In this document: one piece after another, positions 51,267 to 60,238 of the stretch
Numbering within the stretch: position 1 is the stretch's first letter
Layout of the letters: each line of letters starts with the position of its first letter
From: Bacillota bacterium
GTDB taxonomy: Bacteria; Bacillota; Clostridia; Acetivibrionales; DSM-1351
Direction of reading: 5' to 3'
DNA length: 64,000 nt
Assembly: GCA_023444055.1 (NCBI GenBank)
Contig: JAEZRV010000098.1
Span: 32,047-96,046, forward strand
Translations under genes and position numbers: made by a program
The notes under the pieces: generated by a model
The model's input: only the letters and a program-made list of their open reading frames with translations
Told to the model about the DNA's origin: nothing
Databases searched by the model: none

Positions 51267-51719
51267 ATGGAATATGCCGGGTTTTGGGTAAGGGTTTTAG
51301 CTAAATTGATTGATTTTATTGTTTTTCTGCCACCATATTTTATTTTATTAATTTTTTATCATGATATTGAAAACTCGTTTGTAATATATTTATCTATCAC
51401 AATACTAATACTCTTATACAACATTATATTTGTCTATTTAATTGGTAGAACACCAGGCAAAATTGTAATGAAATTAAAAGTTATAAAAACTGATGGAGAG
51501 AAAGTTGGAATAGTAAATTCGATATCTAGAGAAATTTTCGCAATCATAAGTATATTGCTCTGGATAATTCAGAGAATTGACATGTTTGGAGAATTTATAA
51601 ACGCAATAAATCCAGTTTTTGTTTTAGTAGCATCTTTTGAGGTACTAGTGTGCTTGTTTAATTATAGATATAAAACAGTTCATGACTATATAGGCGACAC
51701 AGTTGTTATAAAGAGTTAA
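51267..51719 (+). CDS. RDD family membrane protein
   Basis: The product is about 150 aa from ATG 51267, with GGGGGG 8-13 bases upstream. RDD features are the opening YAGFWVRVLAKLIDFIVF (Arg and Asp of the name), three or four membrane helices, GRTPGKIVMKLKVIKTDGE between helices, and a terminal YKTVHDYIGDTVV. Members have been linked to ion exchange, but the function here is unknown. It ends 27 bases before the short foldback element copy. Confidence 0.85.
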   Translation: MEYAGFWVRVLAKLIDFIVFLPPYFILLIFYHDIENSFVIYLSITILILLYNIIFVYLIGRTPGKIVMKLKVIKTDGEKVGIVNSISREIFAIISILLWIIQRIDMFGEFINAINPVFVLVASFEVLVCLFNYRYKTVHDYIGDTVVIKS

Positions 51720-51746
51720 ATGATGTAACAGTTAGTGAATAACAAA

Positions 51747-51887
51747 GGGGCAGTTGCAAAAACAAAAAATATGATATATCAACGGTAAACTGCTTAAATA
51801 GTACTCCCGTGCAGTATATATCTATGGCTAGCTCACGATCAAGCAATAAGTCATTGGTATACAGAAATTGTTGTTTTGCAACAGTCC
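51747..51887. mobile_element. 141-bp deletion copy of the foldback element
   Basis: In reverse orientation this copy matches both ends of the 16211-16547 element: GGGGCAGTTGCAAAAACA on one side and GTTGTTTTGCAACAGTCC on the other. It has almost identical inner sequence (GTAAACTGCTTAAATAGTAC; CAGTATATATCTATGGC). About 200 bp of the centre are missing, joined between the ...ATTGCTTGA and TCGTGAGCTA segments. No target duplication is evident. Confidence 0.85.
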
Positions 51888-51965
51888 TTGAACAATTATA
51901 CGCACTTTTAATAGTTTTTATATGTTACACGATATAAAAAGAAAAAGTCAAGAAGAAAATTGTGA

Positions 51966-52250
51966 TTAAGGAGTGGTACTCTTAACTAGATTTTCTACAT
52001 AGTCAGATGCTTCCTTTAACCCTGCGCCAGTAAGTTCACGGTATTTTTTAATAGCTTCAATTTTTTTGCCGTACACAATAAGAGCTTTTAACTGATCATC
52101 TCCAGCTGGATCAGCTACGCCAATCTTCTGAGCAATTTTATCCAAAGTTAGGTTAGTGCGTTTAATACTTTCTCGCAATTGATTAATAGCAATAAGTATA
52201 AATATCAAAAGTACGGCACTTATAATTAACATAATAGTTTCACTAGACAT
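51966..52250 (-). CDS. Membrane-anchored protein with ribosomal L7/L12 C-terminal-like domain
   Basis: The product is 94 aa from the ATG at 52250, which has AAGGA 7-11 bases upstream; the longer in-frame frame to 52358 lacks a site. Residues about 6-24 form one membrane helix (IMLIISAVLLIFILIAI), then a helix linker. Residues about 53-90 (DQLKALIVYGKKIEAIKKYR, GAGLKEASDYVENL) match the L7/L12 C-terminal fold (KIxAIKxxRxxTGxGLKEAKxxV). Such proteins occur widely in Firmicutes with unknown function; they are not ribosomal. Confidence 0.8.
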   Translation of the reverse strand: MSSETIMLIISAVLLIFILIAINQLRESIKRTNLTLDKIAQKIGVADPAGDDQLKALIVYGKKIEAIKKYRELTGAGLKEASDYVENLVKSTTP

Positions 52251-52470
52251 TATTAATTCCTTTGCTTTCAAAATATTATACGATTTGTTATTTTTTATAT
52301 TATAAAATAATTTAATAATAGTCAATATAGTTATCTGTGCAAATATGCTTATTAGCAACTTAATTTATTAATGAATGCGTGTTATATATTAAGTATAGGC
52401 AGTAAATATTATTAGAATTATTTAAAACATTAACTAATTAACGATAAATAAATCACTACCTTACTGTATT

Positions 52471-52914
52471 TTATTTAATATCGCTTTCATTGTACCATAT
52501 AAGAGTAAACCTTGAAGTGATTTTTTTTGTGGATATAGTGATGAGCTCTCCATTTTTTTCAAACACAATGCCTGCCCCTACATTTTCTTTATATTTCCAT
52601 CCTATTTGACTCATTTTCTTAATAAATGGCGAAACGGTTCCTTTATCTTTAATCAAATATTTAGCTATCGGTTTTTCGGTAACTTTAATCATATCACTAG
52701 AAGTAAAATTTAATCGATAAATACTACAAATTAATTGGATAGGATTATCTTCTTTAAGCAGAACTTGCTTATACAAAAACATATTTATTATTAGAAACAA
52801 TAAAAGTACGGCAATACTGCAAATTGGCATTTTTTTCCTCAGTTTGATAACCTCCTCGTAGGATATTTCATATTTCCCATTAGGCTCAAAATTAACAATA
52901 TTCTTTATACACAA
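52471..52914 (-). CDS. Hypothetical single-pass membrane protein, possibly 5'-truncated
   Basis: The product is up to 147 aa, beginning at a TTG with no ribosome site. It has one membrane helix near residues 31-48 (ICSIAVLLLFLIINMFLY) and an extracellular C-terminal domain of ~95 residues (VTEKPIAKYLIKDKG, GAGIVFEKNGELITIST). The same frame stays open upstream to the stop codon of the glycosyltransferase gene, with coding-like sequence (ARATKAEETFDFTLDKAA) but no ATG or GTG. It may therefore be the surviving 3' part of a longer gene. Family not recognised. Confidence 0.5.
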   Translation of the reverse strand: MCIKNIVNFEPNGKYEISYEEVIKLRKKMPICSIAVLLLFLIINMFLYKQVLLKEDNPIQLICSIYRLNFTSSDMIKVTEKPIAKYLIKDKGTVSPFIKKMSQIGWKYKENVGAGIVFEKNGELITISTKKITSRFTLIWYNESDIK

Positions 52915-52986
52915 AAAGTAACTGGCTGCTTTATCAAGTGTAAAATCAAAAGTTTCTTCAGCTTTAGTAGCTCTTGCACTAATGAC

Positions 52987-54165
52987 TTACTTTTTTAATG
53001 CAACTTTTAGAATTGAATCTACCGCCTCTTTTGTGCCTCCACTCTTTTTAAAGCCTTCAGAAATTTTTATTGCATTAGACTTATATTTTGTATCACCCAA
53101 CACAGTATTGACTGCCTGTGCAATTGCTTCTGCGCTATTCTTTTGTAGATACACACCAGCACCCAAATCAGAAACTCTGCGTGCAACACCACCTTGCTCA
53201 GTTGTCTGGGGAAACATAACCAAAGGAACTTCGAAATATAAGCTCTCATTTACGCTATTCATGCCACAATGGGATACAAATACATCCACATTCTGCAAAA
53301 CTTCAATCTGTTTAACACTATTGTATATAGAAAAATTAGCAGGAAGCTCTCCGAAATCCTCAATATTAGTAAGCTCTCCAACAGACATTATTACTTTGTA
53401 ATTACTATCTTTAAATGCGGCTATGCAGTTTTTATAAAATTCCATAAGCATGTTGTTTACAGTTCCCATTGAAATATAAATGGTCTTTTTATCGGTTTTT
53501 TCTGGTATTACATCTACCTTTTGAATTGAAGGACCTACAAAAGAATATTTACCAGAAAATGTTTCAGCACATGGCTGGAATTCTCTTGAAGTATATACGA
53601 TGGTGTTAGTGTCATTATCATTCTGAATCATAGATAAAATATTTTTAATGGGGTAGCCTTTATCTTGAAGCCTTTTTATATCTTTTTTTACAATTTGCAT
53701 TGCGAAAATAGTTTTAAATAACTGTCCTATGCTCTGTTTCATAATTCTTGCAGAATATTTATTAAAAGCAAAGGTTGTTGTTGATGATATAAATGGAATA
53801 TTCAATTTCATTGCTGCTGCCTTACCCCAGAAAGCCATTGAATCAGCCACGATACAATCAGGCTTGAATTCCTGCATGTCTCTGCAAACCTTATCATCTA
53901 AAGCTAATGTTGTATCTACGAGAACTTTAGTAGAAAAAGCAATATCCTTTCCTATCCTAGCTCCGTCTTCTGGAGTAAGCTTCTGCTCTGCATCAAACTC
54001 ATCACATGCAATGAATTTAGCTCCTGTACTGCTGATTTTTTCTTTAAAAGGCGTGAAGGAATAATACCAAACCTCATTTCCTCTATTTATAAGTTCTCGA
54101 ACAACTTCTAATGTTGGATTTGTATGTCCATGGGCTGGAATACAAAAAAATGCTATTTTACTCAT
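52987..54165 (-). CDS. MGT-family glycosyltransferase (macrolide/UDP-glycosyltransferase type)
   Basis: The product is about 392 aa from ATG 54165; AAGGAGGA lies 7-14 bases upstream, and the in-frame TTG at 54171 falls beside that site. GT-B features are the N-terminal FFCIPAHGHTNPTLEVVREL, mid-protein IYISMGTVNN, VDVFVSHCGMNSVNESL (donor-binding region with the conserved His) and VPLVMFPQTTEQ, in which the T-E-Q replaces the usual D-Q. Such enzymes glucosylate small hydrophobic compounds, including macrolides. It follows an AbrB-type regulator by two bases, so the pair is one operon; self-protection is a plausible inferred role. Confidence 0.88.
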   Translation of the reverse strand: MSKIAFFCIPAHGHTNPTLEVVRELINRGNEVWYYSFTPFKEKISSTGAKFIACDEFDAEQKLTPEDGARIGKDIAFSTKVLVDTTLALDDKVCRDMQEFKPDCIVADSMAFWGKAAAMKLNIPFISSTTTFAFNKYSARIMKQSIGQLFKTIFAMQIVKKDIKRLQDKGYPIKNILSMIQNDNDTNTIVYTSREFQPCAETFSGKYSFVGPSIQKVDVIPEKTDKKTIYISMGTVNNMLMEFYKNCIAAFKDSNYKVIMSVGELTNIEDFGELPANFSIYNSVKQIEVLQNVDVFVSHCGMNSVNESLYFEVPLVMFPQTTEQGGVARRVSDLGAGVYLQKNSAEAIAQAVNTVLGDTKYKSNAIKISEGFKKSGGTKEAVDSILKVALKK

Positions 54166-54167
54166 AG

Positions 54168-54389
54168 TCAATCCTCCTTTTTCCCAACAACATCTTCGAA
54201 AATAACTTGCGCATATTTTGATACTACATCTTTCTTTGGAATTGCAATACCTTGTTCTTCATCTCCTAATAAAAGCAAAGTATCTCCTGGCTTTATGTCA
54301 AATAAATCTCTTGCTTCCTTTGGTATTACAAATTGCCCCTTTTCGCCTACTTTAACAGTCCATGCATATTTTCCCTTTGGATTGTTCAA
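54168..54389 (-). CDS. AbrB/SpoVT-type DNA-binding regulator
   Basis: The product is about 73 aa from TTG 54389, with AAGGAG 9-14 bases upstream; a longer in-frame frame to 54425 has no site. It is a swapped-hairpin AbrB domain: VKVGEKGQFVIPKEARDLFD, IKPGDTLLLL, followed by a short helical tail. Two bases separate its stop from the glycosyltransferase start, so it probably controls that gene and itself. Confidence 0.87.
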   Translation of the reverse strand: MNNPKGKYAWTVKVGEKGQFVIPKEARDLFDIKPGDTLLLLGDEEQGIAIPKKDVVSKYAQVIFEDVVGKKED

Positions 54390-54599
54390 AGTTATCACTC
54401 CTTGTGAGTATGATTTGTTATACAAATTATACTATTCTAACTTGAGTGGGTCAATATATAGAAAAAAGATGTTAACTGAAATATCAAAGGTGATGCCTCT
54501 AAATAATTTTCCTACAGTAAATTGACACAATCGGGTGAATTTAAACTTCTAGATTTTGGCATTGATACATGGTATTATGGTAATGTTTGGAGGTGTATT

Positions 54600-55076
54600 A
54601 TGGTAAAGAAGTTGTTAATAGTTATAGGATTTATGATTTTGTTGTGTTCATTAATTAGTTGTGGTACTACAAGTAACAATTTACCCAGTACCAAGCCACA
54701 AGGGAATTTGACTTTTAAAATAGTTGATATTAAAAATGGAAATGAAATTCACAATGCTGATATAAGATTTATTATTCCTGAAATACATAAAGAGTACAAT
54801 ATTTCTGAACATAAGAAGATTAGTATACCAGCTAGAAAAATGGATAAACCGAGTTCTTATCCATTTGGTTATACAACTATTACTTCTGTAAAAGGATATT
54901 ATCCAAGAATCGATCATAACTTCAAATTGGGAGCAAATGTTGATGCAGTAATAACCTTAGAAATGACACCAATCGGAGAACTTGAAAACAGTTCTTTTGT
55001 TGAAATATTTCATCAGAGTTCTGACGTTGAAATGGTAGAATTTCTAAACTACTATAATTTATCTGATATCTATTAA
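54600..55076 (+). CDS. Small lipoprotein, unknown function
   Basis: The product is about 158 aa from ATG 54600, with GGAGGTG just upstream. It has a lipoprotein signal ending LISCG near residue 20, then a beta-rich domain (LTFKIVDIKNGNEIHNADIR) like carboxypeptidase-regulatory or Ig-type domains. Expressed alone or with the following small exported protein. Confidence 0.7.
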   Translation: MVKKLLIVIGFMILLCSLISCGTTSNNLPSTKPQGNLTFKIVDIKNGNEIHNADIRFIIPEIHKEYNISEHKKISIPARKMDKPSSYPFGYTTITSVKGYYPRIDHNFKLGANVDAVITLEMTPIGELENSSFVEIFHQSSDVEMVEFLNYYNLSDIY

Positions 55077-55195
55077 GGTCAGTATATTTTGACGAAAGGA
55101 ACTATAAGCGGTATATAGAAATGGAATTAATTTTGAAGAACAATAGTAGTAGCAAATATATTGATAATTGCAAAAGGCATGAGGGCAAATACTTT

Positions 55196-55624
55196 ATGAA
55201 AAAGAGATTACTAAAAGTTATCTTGGCAGTATTTTTGATATTTATACTAGAAGCTACTACAAATATTATGGATCAATATAAATCTAAAAGCTTTGAGGAA
55301 TTATTAGGAATCAAAGAAACAAATATTACAAAAGTTTTTATGAGAAATGGTTGGAATGGGCATGCAGTAGAGACTACCGATAAAGAAAAAATTAAGGAAC
55401 TAGTTAGCTTTTATAAAGATAGAACCTACAGAAAAGAGTTTAAACAGGTACTTGGATCAGGATTTATTTACTTTTGTGATTTTTATTCAGGGGATATGCG
55501 AATTTTAAGGATAAGTGAAAATGGAAAAAATATAAGCTTTAATAGTTCCGATTATAACGTAAGTAAAAAAATCTTTACCGGTGCAATAATATATTGGGGT
55601 GAAGCTATTTATAATGGAAAGTGA
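55196..55624 (+). CDS. Small exported or membrane-anchored protein, unknown function
   Basis: The product is about 142 aa from ATG 55196, with GAGGG about 12 bases upstream. It has an N-terminal membrane segment (LLKVILAVFLIFILEA) and a soluble domain of ~110 residues (TKVFMRNGWNGHAVETTDKE, LVSFYKDRTYRKEF), as in small Firmicute proteins found beside lipoprotein genes. No named family recognised. Confidence 0.6.
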   Translation: MKKRLLKVILAVFLIFILEATTNIMDQYKSKSFEELLGIKETNITKVFMRNGWNGHAVETTDKEKIKELVSFYKDRTYRKEFKQVLGSGFIYFCDFYSGDMRILRISENGKNISFNSSDYNVSKKIFTGAIIYWGEAIYNGK

Positions 55625-55794
55625 GTGGTTATGGGAAAGATTGTAGGTGACGTTTGGAGAAGAATCATTAACCTCTTTTGTTCCTTCACTAATTCTTTGA
55701 GCCATAATATAAATTGCTGTCTTACTATTTTAATCAGTATTCTATAATAGTCGTAAGTAAGTGTATAAAATAAACTATGAAATAAGGTGCAATC

Positions 55795-56535
55795 TTGAAT
55801 TTTAAAAGAATATTAGAAAAACGAAAATTGTATGCAGATGGAAAAGATACACTTCATGAAGTTACAATTGAATCTTATAATAATGCTTTTGAAATAGAAT
55901 TTACTCATAACTCTACCGCAATAGAAGGAAATACCCTTACACTTATGGAAACTAAAGTGGTATTGGAAGACGGTATTTCTGTTGGTGGAAAAGCGCTTAG
56001 AGAAATATTTGAAGTTGTAAATCATAAAAAAGCCTTCCGCTATGTGAAGCAATGTATTAACGAAGGGCTTCCTTTGAGTGAAAAAATCGTAAAAGACATT
56101 GATGCACTTGTTATGGAGAATATCATAGTTGGTGGTATATATCGCAATAAAGAAGTTGCTATTAGTGGTGCCAGCCACACACCACCAGCAAGAAATGAAA
56201 TGTATATTCAGATAAAGAATTTCTTTGCAGATTTAATGTATAAGAAAGATTTGAATTCAATTGAACTAGCAGCATGGACACATGCGGAGTTTGTTCGAAT
56301 ACATCCGTTTCAGGATGGTAATGGTAGAACATCGAGACTGATTATGAACTATCAACTGATGAGCTATGGTTTTTTACCGATTTCTATAGCAAAGGAAACC
56401 CGATTGGATTATTATAATGCATTAGACAAATATGCGGCTCAAGGTATTCTAGATGATTTTACAAATATGATTGCGGAATTGGAAGAAGCACAGCTTGATA
56501 AATATATCTCTATAATACCGGAACAGAATCAATAA
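55795..56535 (+). CDS. Fic domain AMP-transferase, class II
   Basis: This 246-aa protein starts at TTG 55795 with AAGGTG upstream. The Fic motif HPFQDGNGRTSR (residues 170-181) has all catalytic and phosphate-binding residues. An inhibitory-helix motif STAIEG (residues 40-45; S-x-x-x-E-G/N) is N-terminal, which marks it as class II and self-inhibited. Fic proteins usually transfer AMP to protein hydroxyls. It lies 207 bases upstream of the second SMC system and could be a separate toxin-like or signalling gene. No antitoxin gene is adjacent, as expected for class II. Confidence 0.92.
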   Translation: MNFKRILEKRKLYADGKDTLHEVTIESYNNAFEIEFTHNSTAIEGNTLTLMETKVVLEDGISVGGKALREIFEVVNHKKAFRYVKQCINEGLPLSEKIVKDIDALVMENIIVGGIYRNKEVAISGASHTPPARNEMYIQIKNFFADLMYKKDLNSIELAAWTHAEFVRIHPFQDGNGRTSRLIMNYQLMSYGFLPISIAKETRLDYYNALDKYAAQGILDDFTNMIAELEEAQLDKYISIIPEQNQ

Positions 56536-56742
56536 CATCAAATACAGCAAATGTAACAAGTATGATAACTGAAAGTATAAGCGTATAGGTTTGGTACTTT
56601 TTTTGATTTTGGAAAAAAACAACGGATTACTAAGTTCTTATTAATGGATAATTGCTAATTGAAAACAACCCGTCAGTAGTATAAGATTGAAGTGGAAAAA
56701 CAATTTTCCATATTTATCATCTAGATGATTAAGAGGGTTGAG

Positions 56743-57813
56743 ATGAGTTATTCTGATTTGGTAAAAAGGCTTCAAAACCGTAAAACTACGCGTATAGCTG
56801 AAAAAGAGCTCAGGACCATAACAGCTGTTAATGACTATGTCGAGTATCACAAAATAGTAGAAAAGCTGGTAGAGGAAGGCCTGATTTTACCTGTAGTAAG
56901 CTCTGGCTCAAATGGAATGAATCCACCGCTATACAAACGGTATTCCATAAACAAGCCAGAACAGCGCCTTGATAATTATATCGAGGAGATAAGACTGCTC
57001 TCCAGTTCATTTAATATTGAAGGCTATCTTGACGACCAGCAGAAATATTCTAAACACAGGGCGTGGGTACAAATTCTGAACACATTTATCAAGTCAAATA
57101 ATCAAGCACTAGACGTGCAGCTATCAATAAATGAAAGGTCTTTCCAGGTTTTTGGAAAAGAAAAGGCCCTTAAAGAAGATAAAAATCTTCATTCAGTGCT
57201 TAATTTCAATCCTGCCTTAAGAAATGCCTTGAATTTCTACATGACGCCTGAACCATTCTTTATTCATAGAATTACCGAAATACAGGGAAATATAAACGTT
57301 TTAATTATAGAAAATAAGGATACATGGTATACTCTCAAAAGTATTATGACTCCTGATATGAATAATATGTTAGGAATAACCTTTGATGTTTTACTTTATG
57401 GAGAGGGCAAAAAGGTTTCTAGAAGATTTGACTCGCTTACAGAATTTGATGTCAGCTTTTTCAGTGATAACAAAACCACATATTATTACTTTGGTGATCT
57501 GGATTATGAAGGAATTGGCATATTTAATGACCTTAAGGATATTAATTCCGGATTGGATATTAAGCTGTTTGGCAGACTCTATTCCTGGATGCTTGAAGAG
57601 GCAACAAAATTACTAAAGAGCACTGGAGGAAAATTTGAGCTTCCCCGGACTAAGGAAAAGCAGAGCAAAAAATTTATCACTCGATTTCTGGGAGAATTTG
57701 ATGACGAAGAGAGTAGAAGGATTAATAGCATACTTGTGGAAGGAAGATACATCCCTCAAGAAATATTAAACCGAGAGTGTTTTTTCAGCAGACTCAAAAA
57801 CGGAGAAGTATAG
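56743..57813 (+). CDS. JetD-like Wadjet nuclease subunit (DUF2220, Toprim)
   Basis: The product is about 356 aa from ATG 56743, with AGAGGG 6-11 bases upstream; an in-frame ATG at 56725 lacks a site. The N-terminus is a winged-helix region (KRLQNRKTTRIAEKELRTIT). The C-terminal half matches the JetD Toprim (DUF2220): LIIENKDTWYTL, then YYYFGDLDYEGIGIFNDL with acidic metal ligands near residue 250. JetD nicks or cuts the DNA captured by the SMC complex. Here it is the first gene of the operon, whereas type I Wadjet usually places it last. Confidence 0.85.
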   Translation: MSYSDLVKRLQNRKTTRIAEKELRTITAVNDYVEYHKIVEKLVEEGLILPVVSSGSNGMNPPLYKRYSINKPEQRLDNYIEEIRLLSSSFNIEGYLDDQQKYSKHRAWVQILNTFIKSNNQALDVQLSINERSFQVFGKEKALKEDKNLHSVLNFNPALRNALNFYMTPEPFFIHRITEIQGNINVLIIENKDTWYTLKSIMTPDMNNMLGITFDVLLYGEGKKVSRRFDSLTEFDVSFFSDNKTTYYYFGDLDYEGIGIFNDLKDINSGLDIKLFGRLYSWMLEEATKLLKSTGGKFELPRTKEKQSKKFITRFLGEFDDEESRRINSILVEGRYIPQEILNRECFFSRLKNGEV

Positions 57814-57853
57814 GATTGAAGCCAGTTAAAGTATTTGGGGGTTTTAACGTCGG

Positions 57854-59545
57854 ATGTTTGAGTTTTTGGAGAACTTTAATAAAAGAATGGAGAGCATTGG
57901 TATTGCCAGCTCCATAATAAACAGGAAAGGTAAAAGGACTGAGCTTGAGAGCTTGTTTGATGAAAATGAGCTTACAAACATTATAGTTTCCATCCTGTTA
58001 TTCATTATGGAGAAAACGCTGGAAGAGAATAACCAGTGCGAGCTTTATCACATAGAGGCATTCCTTGACGAGCTTCTGAGCGAATATCACGGAAGAAAGT
58101 TATCCAGGGACAAGCTGAAGGAGCTTGCTTCGTATATAATCAGAGATATTCTTCAAAACAATGGTGTAAAGTTGGGATACACTCTTATGAATTATACCAG
58201 CATAACAATAGAAGAAATCAATATAAGATTGATCTCAGACAAGATAGTGGAAGAAAACGGTATTAAAAAAATTGTATACTTCCTTACCAATCAAGGCTAT
58301 GAGTTTCTTTTCAGAATGCGTGAAATGGACGAAGAAATACAGCTTACAATCGAGCAGTTGAAGCTTAAGGAATACATAAAACGCAAAAAGTTTTCCAGTG
58401 CTGTCAGGCAGAGTGCGGAGCTTATCAATTTTGTGAGACAGAAGAAAAAGGATATTGAAGCCTTTGTTTTGTCAATCCGGCAAAATATTCATTCTGTTGA
58501 TGTGGAACAGTTTGAAGCCCTTATCAAAAGCACCTATGCCATGCTTTCAGAGGAATATGATACCATGCAGGATATTCAGAAAATGATAAGTATGGCTGAG
58601 GAAAAGATTAAAGAAGAGTTCAGTATGTCAAAATCCTTTGAGGACAAGCTTTATAAGGCTAAAGCTGAAATTCAGGAAATAATGCACAATATCGGAATTG
58701 TTATTACTGAGCAGAGAGATCTTATTATAAATAGGCACAGTCTCACTGAGATGTATTTGGATACAATAAAAAAATCTTTTGAATTCAGCTTCGAAAAAAG
58801 ATATGACTTTGAAGAGACTATTCTTTATAGTCTTGAACGCTATGAAAATGTGCTGGATAGGTGCATTAACCTGCTGCAGCCGTTGACGCTTCCTGCAAGA
58901 CGGAAACTTATGGGTGTTGGGCAGATTTTTGAGCCCCAGATTATTTTTAAGGAAGTAGAGTGCGAGGACACGCACCTTCTGAGAAGGGAAGACTATGATG
59001 CTTCACAGGAAAAAGAAAGGGTGAGCCTCATTTCTGAGCAATATATCAATATTCTTGCATTATTTATCAATGAAACAATGCACATAGGCTCAATTGCTCT
59101 CAGTGAAATACTTGGCAGACTTCAGAATTCAGACATTGATAATCATATAATTGAGGGTAAAAAGCTTTATAAGGAATTAATGGAAGGTAACAGACTGCTC
59201 TTGACGGCATTGTACCTGTACAATATAGAAAGTATAAGAATTTCGGACTTCTTCCACTCAAGGAGCAGAGTACTGGATCATCCAACCGAGGAATTCAGTC
59301 TGGAATACTGTCTTACAAAATTAAAGGGCAGGATAAAAGGACTTGAAAATATCTCTGAGCTTAGGATTACAAAAGGCAATAGAGAATTAAAAGTTACGGT
59401 GGAAAGAGTATTGGACGGCAGTGTCAGAGGAGAAGCAGGAACGCCAAATGGGACTGCAAAGACAATAGGAGAGGAAGCGACGGAAGTCGTAAAATACAAG
59501 GAAACCATTGAAATGTCAGATTTGATTTTTGAGGTGATTAAATAA
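57854..59545 (+). CDS. Putative kleisin-like (JetA-type) subunit of the second SMC system
   Basis: This is a 563-aa, strongly helical protein. It has an N-terminal winged-helix-like region (ELTNIIVSILLFIMEKTLEE), FLTNQGYEFLFRMREMDEEI near 145-165 as in JetA/MukF-type proteins, coiled coil about 190-330, and a C-terminal beta segment. I do not find direct identity to the JetA at 36017; the assignment rests on position, size and helical pattern. It starts 40 bases after the JetD-like gene and overlaps the next gene by one base. Confidence 0.65.
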   Translation: MFEFLENFNKRMESIGIASSIINRKGKRTELESLFDENELTNIIVSILLFIMEKTLEENNQCELYHIEAFLDELLSEYHGRKLSRDKLKELASYIIRDILQNNGVKLGYTLMNYTSITIEEINIRLISDKIVEENGIKKIVYFLTNQGYEFLFRMREMDEEIQLTIEQLKLKEYIKRKKFSSAVRQSAELINFVRQKKKDIEAFVLSIRQNIHSVDVEQFEALIKSTYAMLSEEYDTMQDIQKMISMAEEKIKEEFSMSKSFEDKLYKAKAEIQEIMHNIGIVITEQRDLIINRHSLTEMYLDTIKKSFEFSFEKRYDFEETILYSLERYENVLDRCINLLQPLTLPARRKLMGVGQIFEPQIIFKEVECEDTHLLRREDYDASQEKERVSLISEQYINILALFINETMHIGSIALSEILGRLQNSDIDNHIIEGKKLYKELMEGNRLLLTALYLYNIESIRISDFFHSRSRVLDHPTEEFSLEYCLTKLKGRIKGLENISELRITKGNRELKVTVERVLDGSVRGEAGTPNGTAKTIGEEATEVVKYKETIEMSDLIFEVIK

Positions 59546-60237
59546 TGGAGCATTTTAAATCAGCAGTTAAAATTTTCAAGCAATTGCTTATGGATGGTGA
59601 AATTAATAGAAAAGAAAACTCCTTTTTGTACGGTGAGTATCTTGAATATGAGGTTCAGGAAGCGTTGGCATGCTTTGAAGAGGAGTTTGAGTGCAAGCTT
59701 CTGAATTTTGATGACTCAATTTTCCTTGTGCCAAATATTAATAGCCAGCTTATTTCCATGCAGCCATCGGATTTCAGAAAGTATTTCGGAAGTAATGCCA
59801 CCAATAAAGACGTATATCTAGGATATTACATAATGATATTCATATTTTTTGAGTTTTACAATGGTAAAAATCGTGATCCCAAAAAGACTGACTTTATCCA
59901 GGTAAGCCACCTGATAAACAGGCTGGATGAGCGCTTTGAACGGTTGGGCAAACTTCCGGCTGATAAGGTTGAAATGCTGGAGGATGATTACAAGGTCAAT
60001 CTCTCCAGTTCTATAGAGTTGTGGTCAAATATGCTTGCCGCCCATGATTCAAAGCGAAAGACAAAATCCAATGTAGTAAAGAATGTATGCGACATTCTGG
60101 AAGAAAATAAGCTGGCATATGTAGTTGAAAACCAGATAAGAACTACCAAAAAGCTGGATATTCTTATGCGGCAATACTATCTGAATGCCGACAGGGCAAA
60201 GCTTCTGCTGGAAGCCTTTGAAACGGGGGTGCTTTAA
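59545..60237 (+). CDS. Putative MukE/JetB-like subunit of the second SMC system
   Basis: This is a 230-aa protein coupled by TAATG to the preceding gene. It has winged-helix-like character, with helices near IYLGYYIMIFIFFEF and ending LMRQYYLNADRAKLLLEAFETG. It is the right size and position for a MukE-type subunit (possibly DUF6063) but differs clearly from the JetB at 37580. The call rests mainly on the operon context: Toprim nuclease, large helical protein, small protein, SMC. Confidence 0.6.
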   Translation: MEHFKSAVKIFKQLLMDGEINRKENSFLYGEYLEYEVQEALACFEEEFECKLLNFDDSIFLVPNINSQLISMQPSDFRKYFGSNATNKDVYLGYYIMIFIFFEFYNGKNRDPKKTDFIQVSHLINRLDERFERLGKLPADKVEMLEDDYKVNLSSSIELWSNMLAAHDSKRKTKSNVVKNVCDILEENKLAYVVENQIRTTKKLDILMRQYYLNADRAKLLLEAFETGVL

Positions 60238-60238
60238 T

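Noticed and set aside
56743..57813. JetD-like gene as the missing member of the jetABC operon at 36 kb
   Set aside because: It is 15 kb away and tightly joined to its own three-gene set; borrowing is possible but not supported by sequence.
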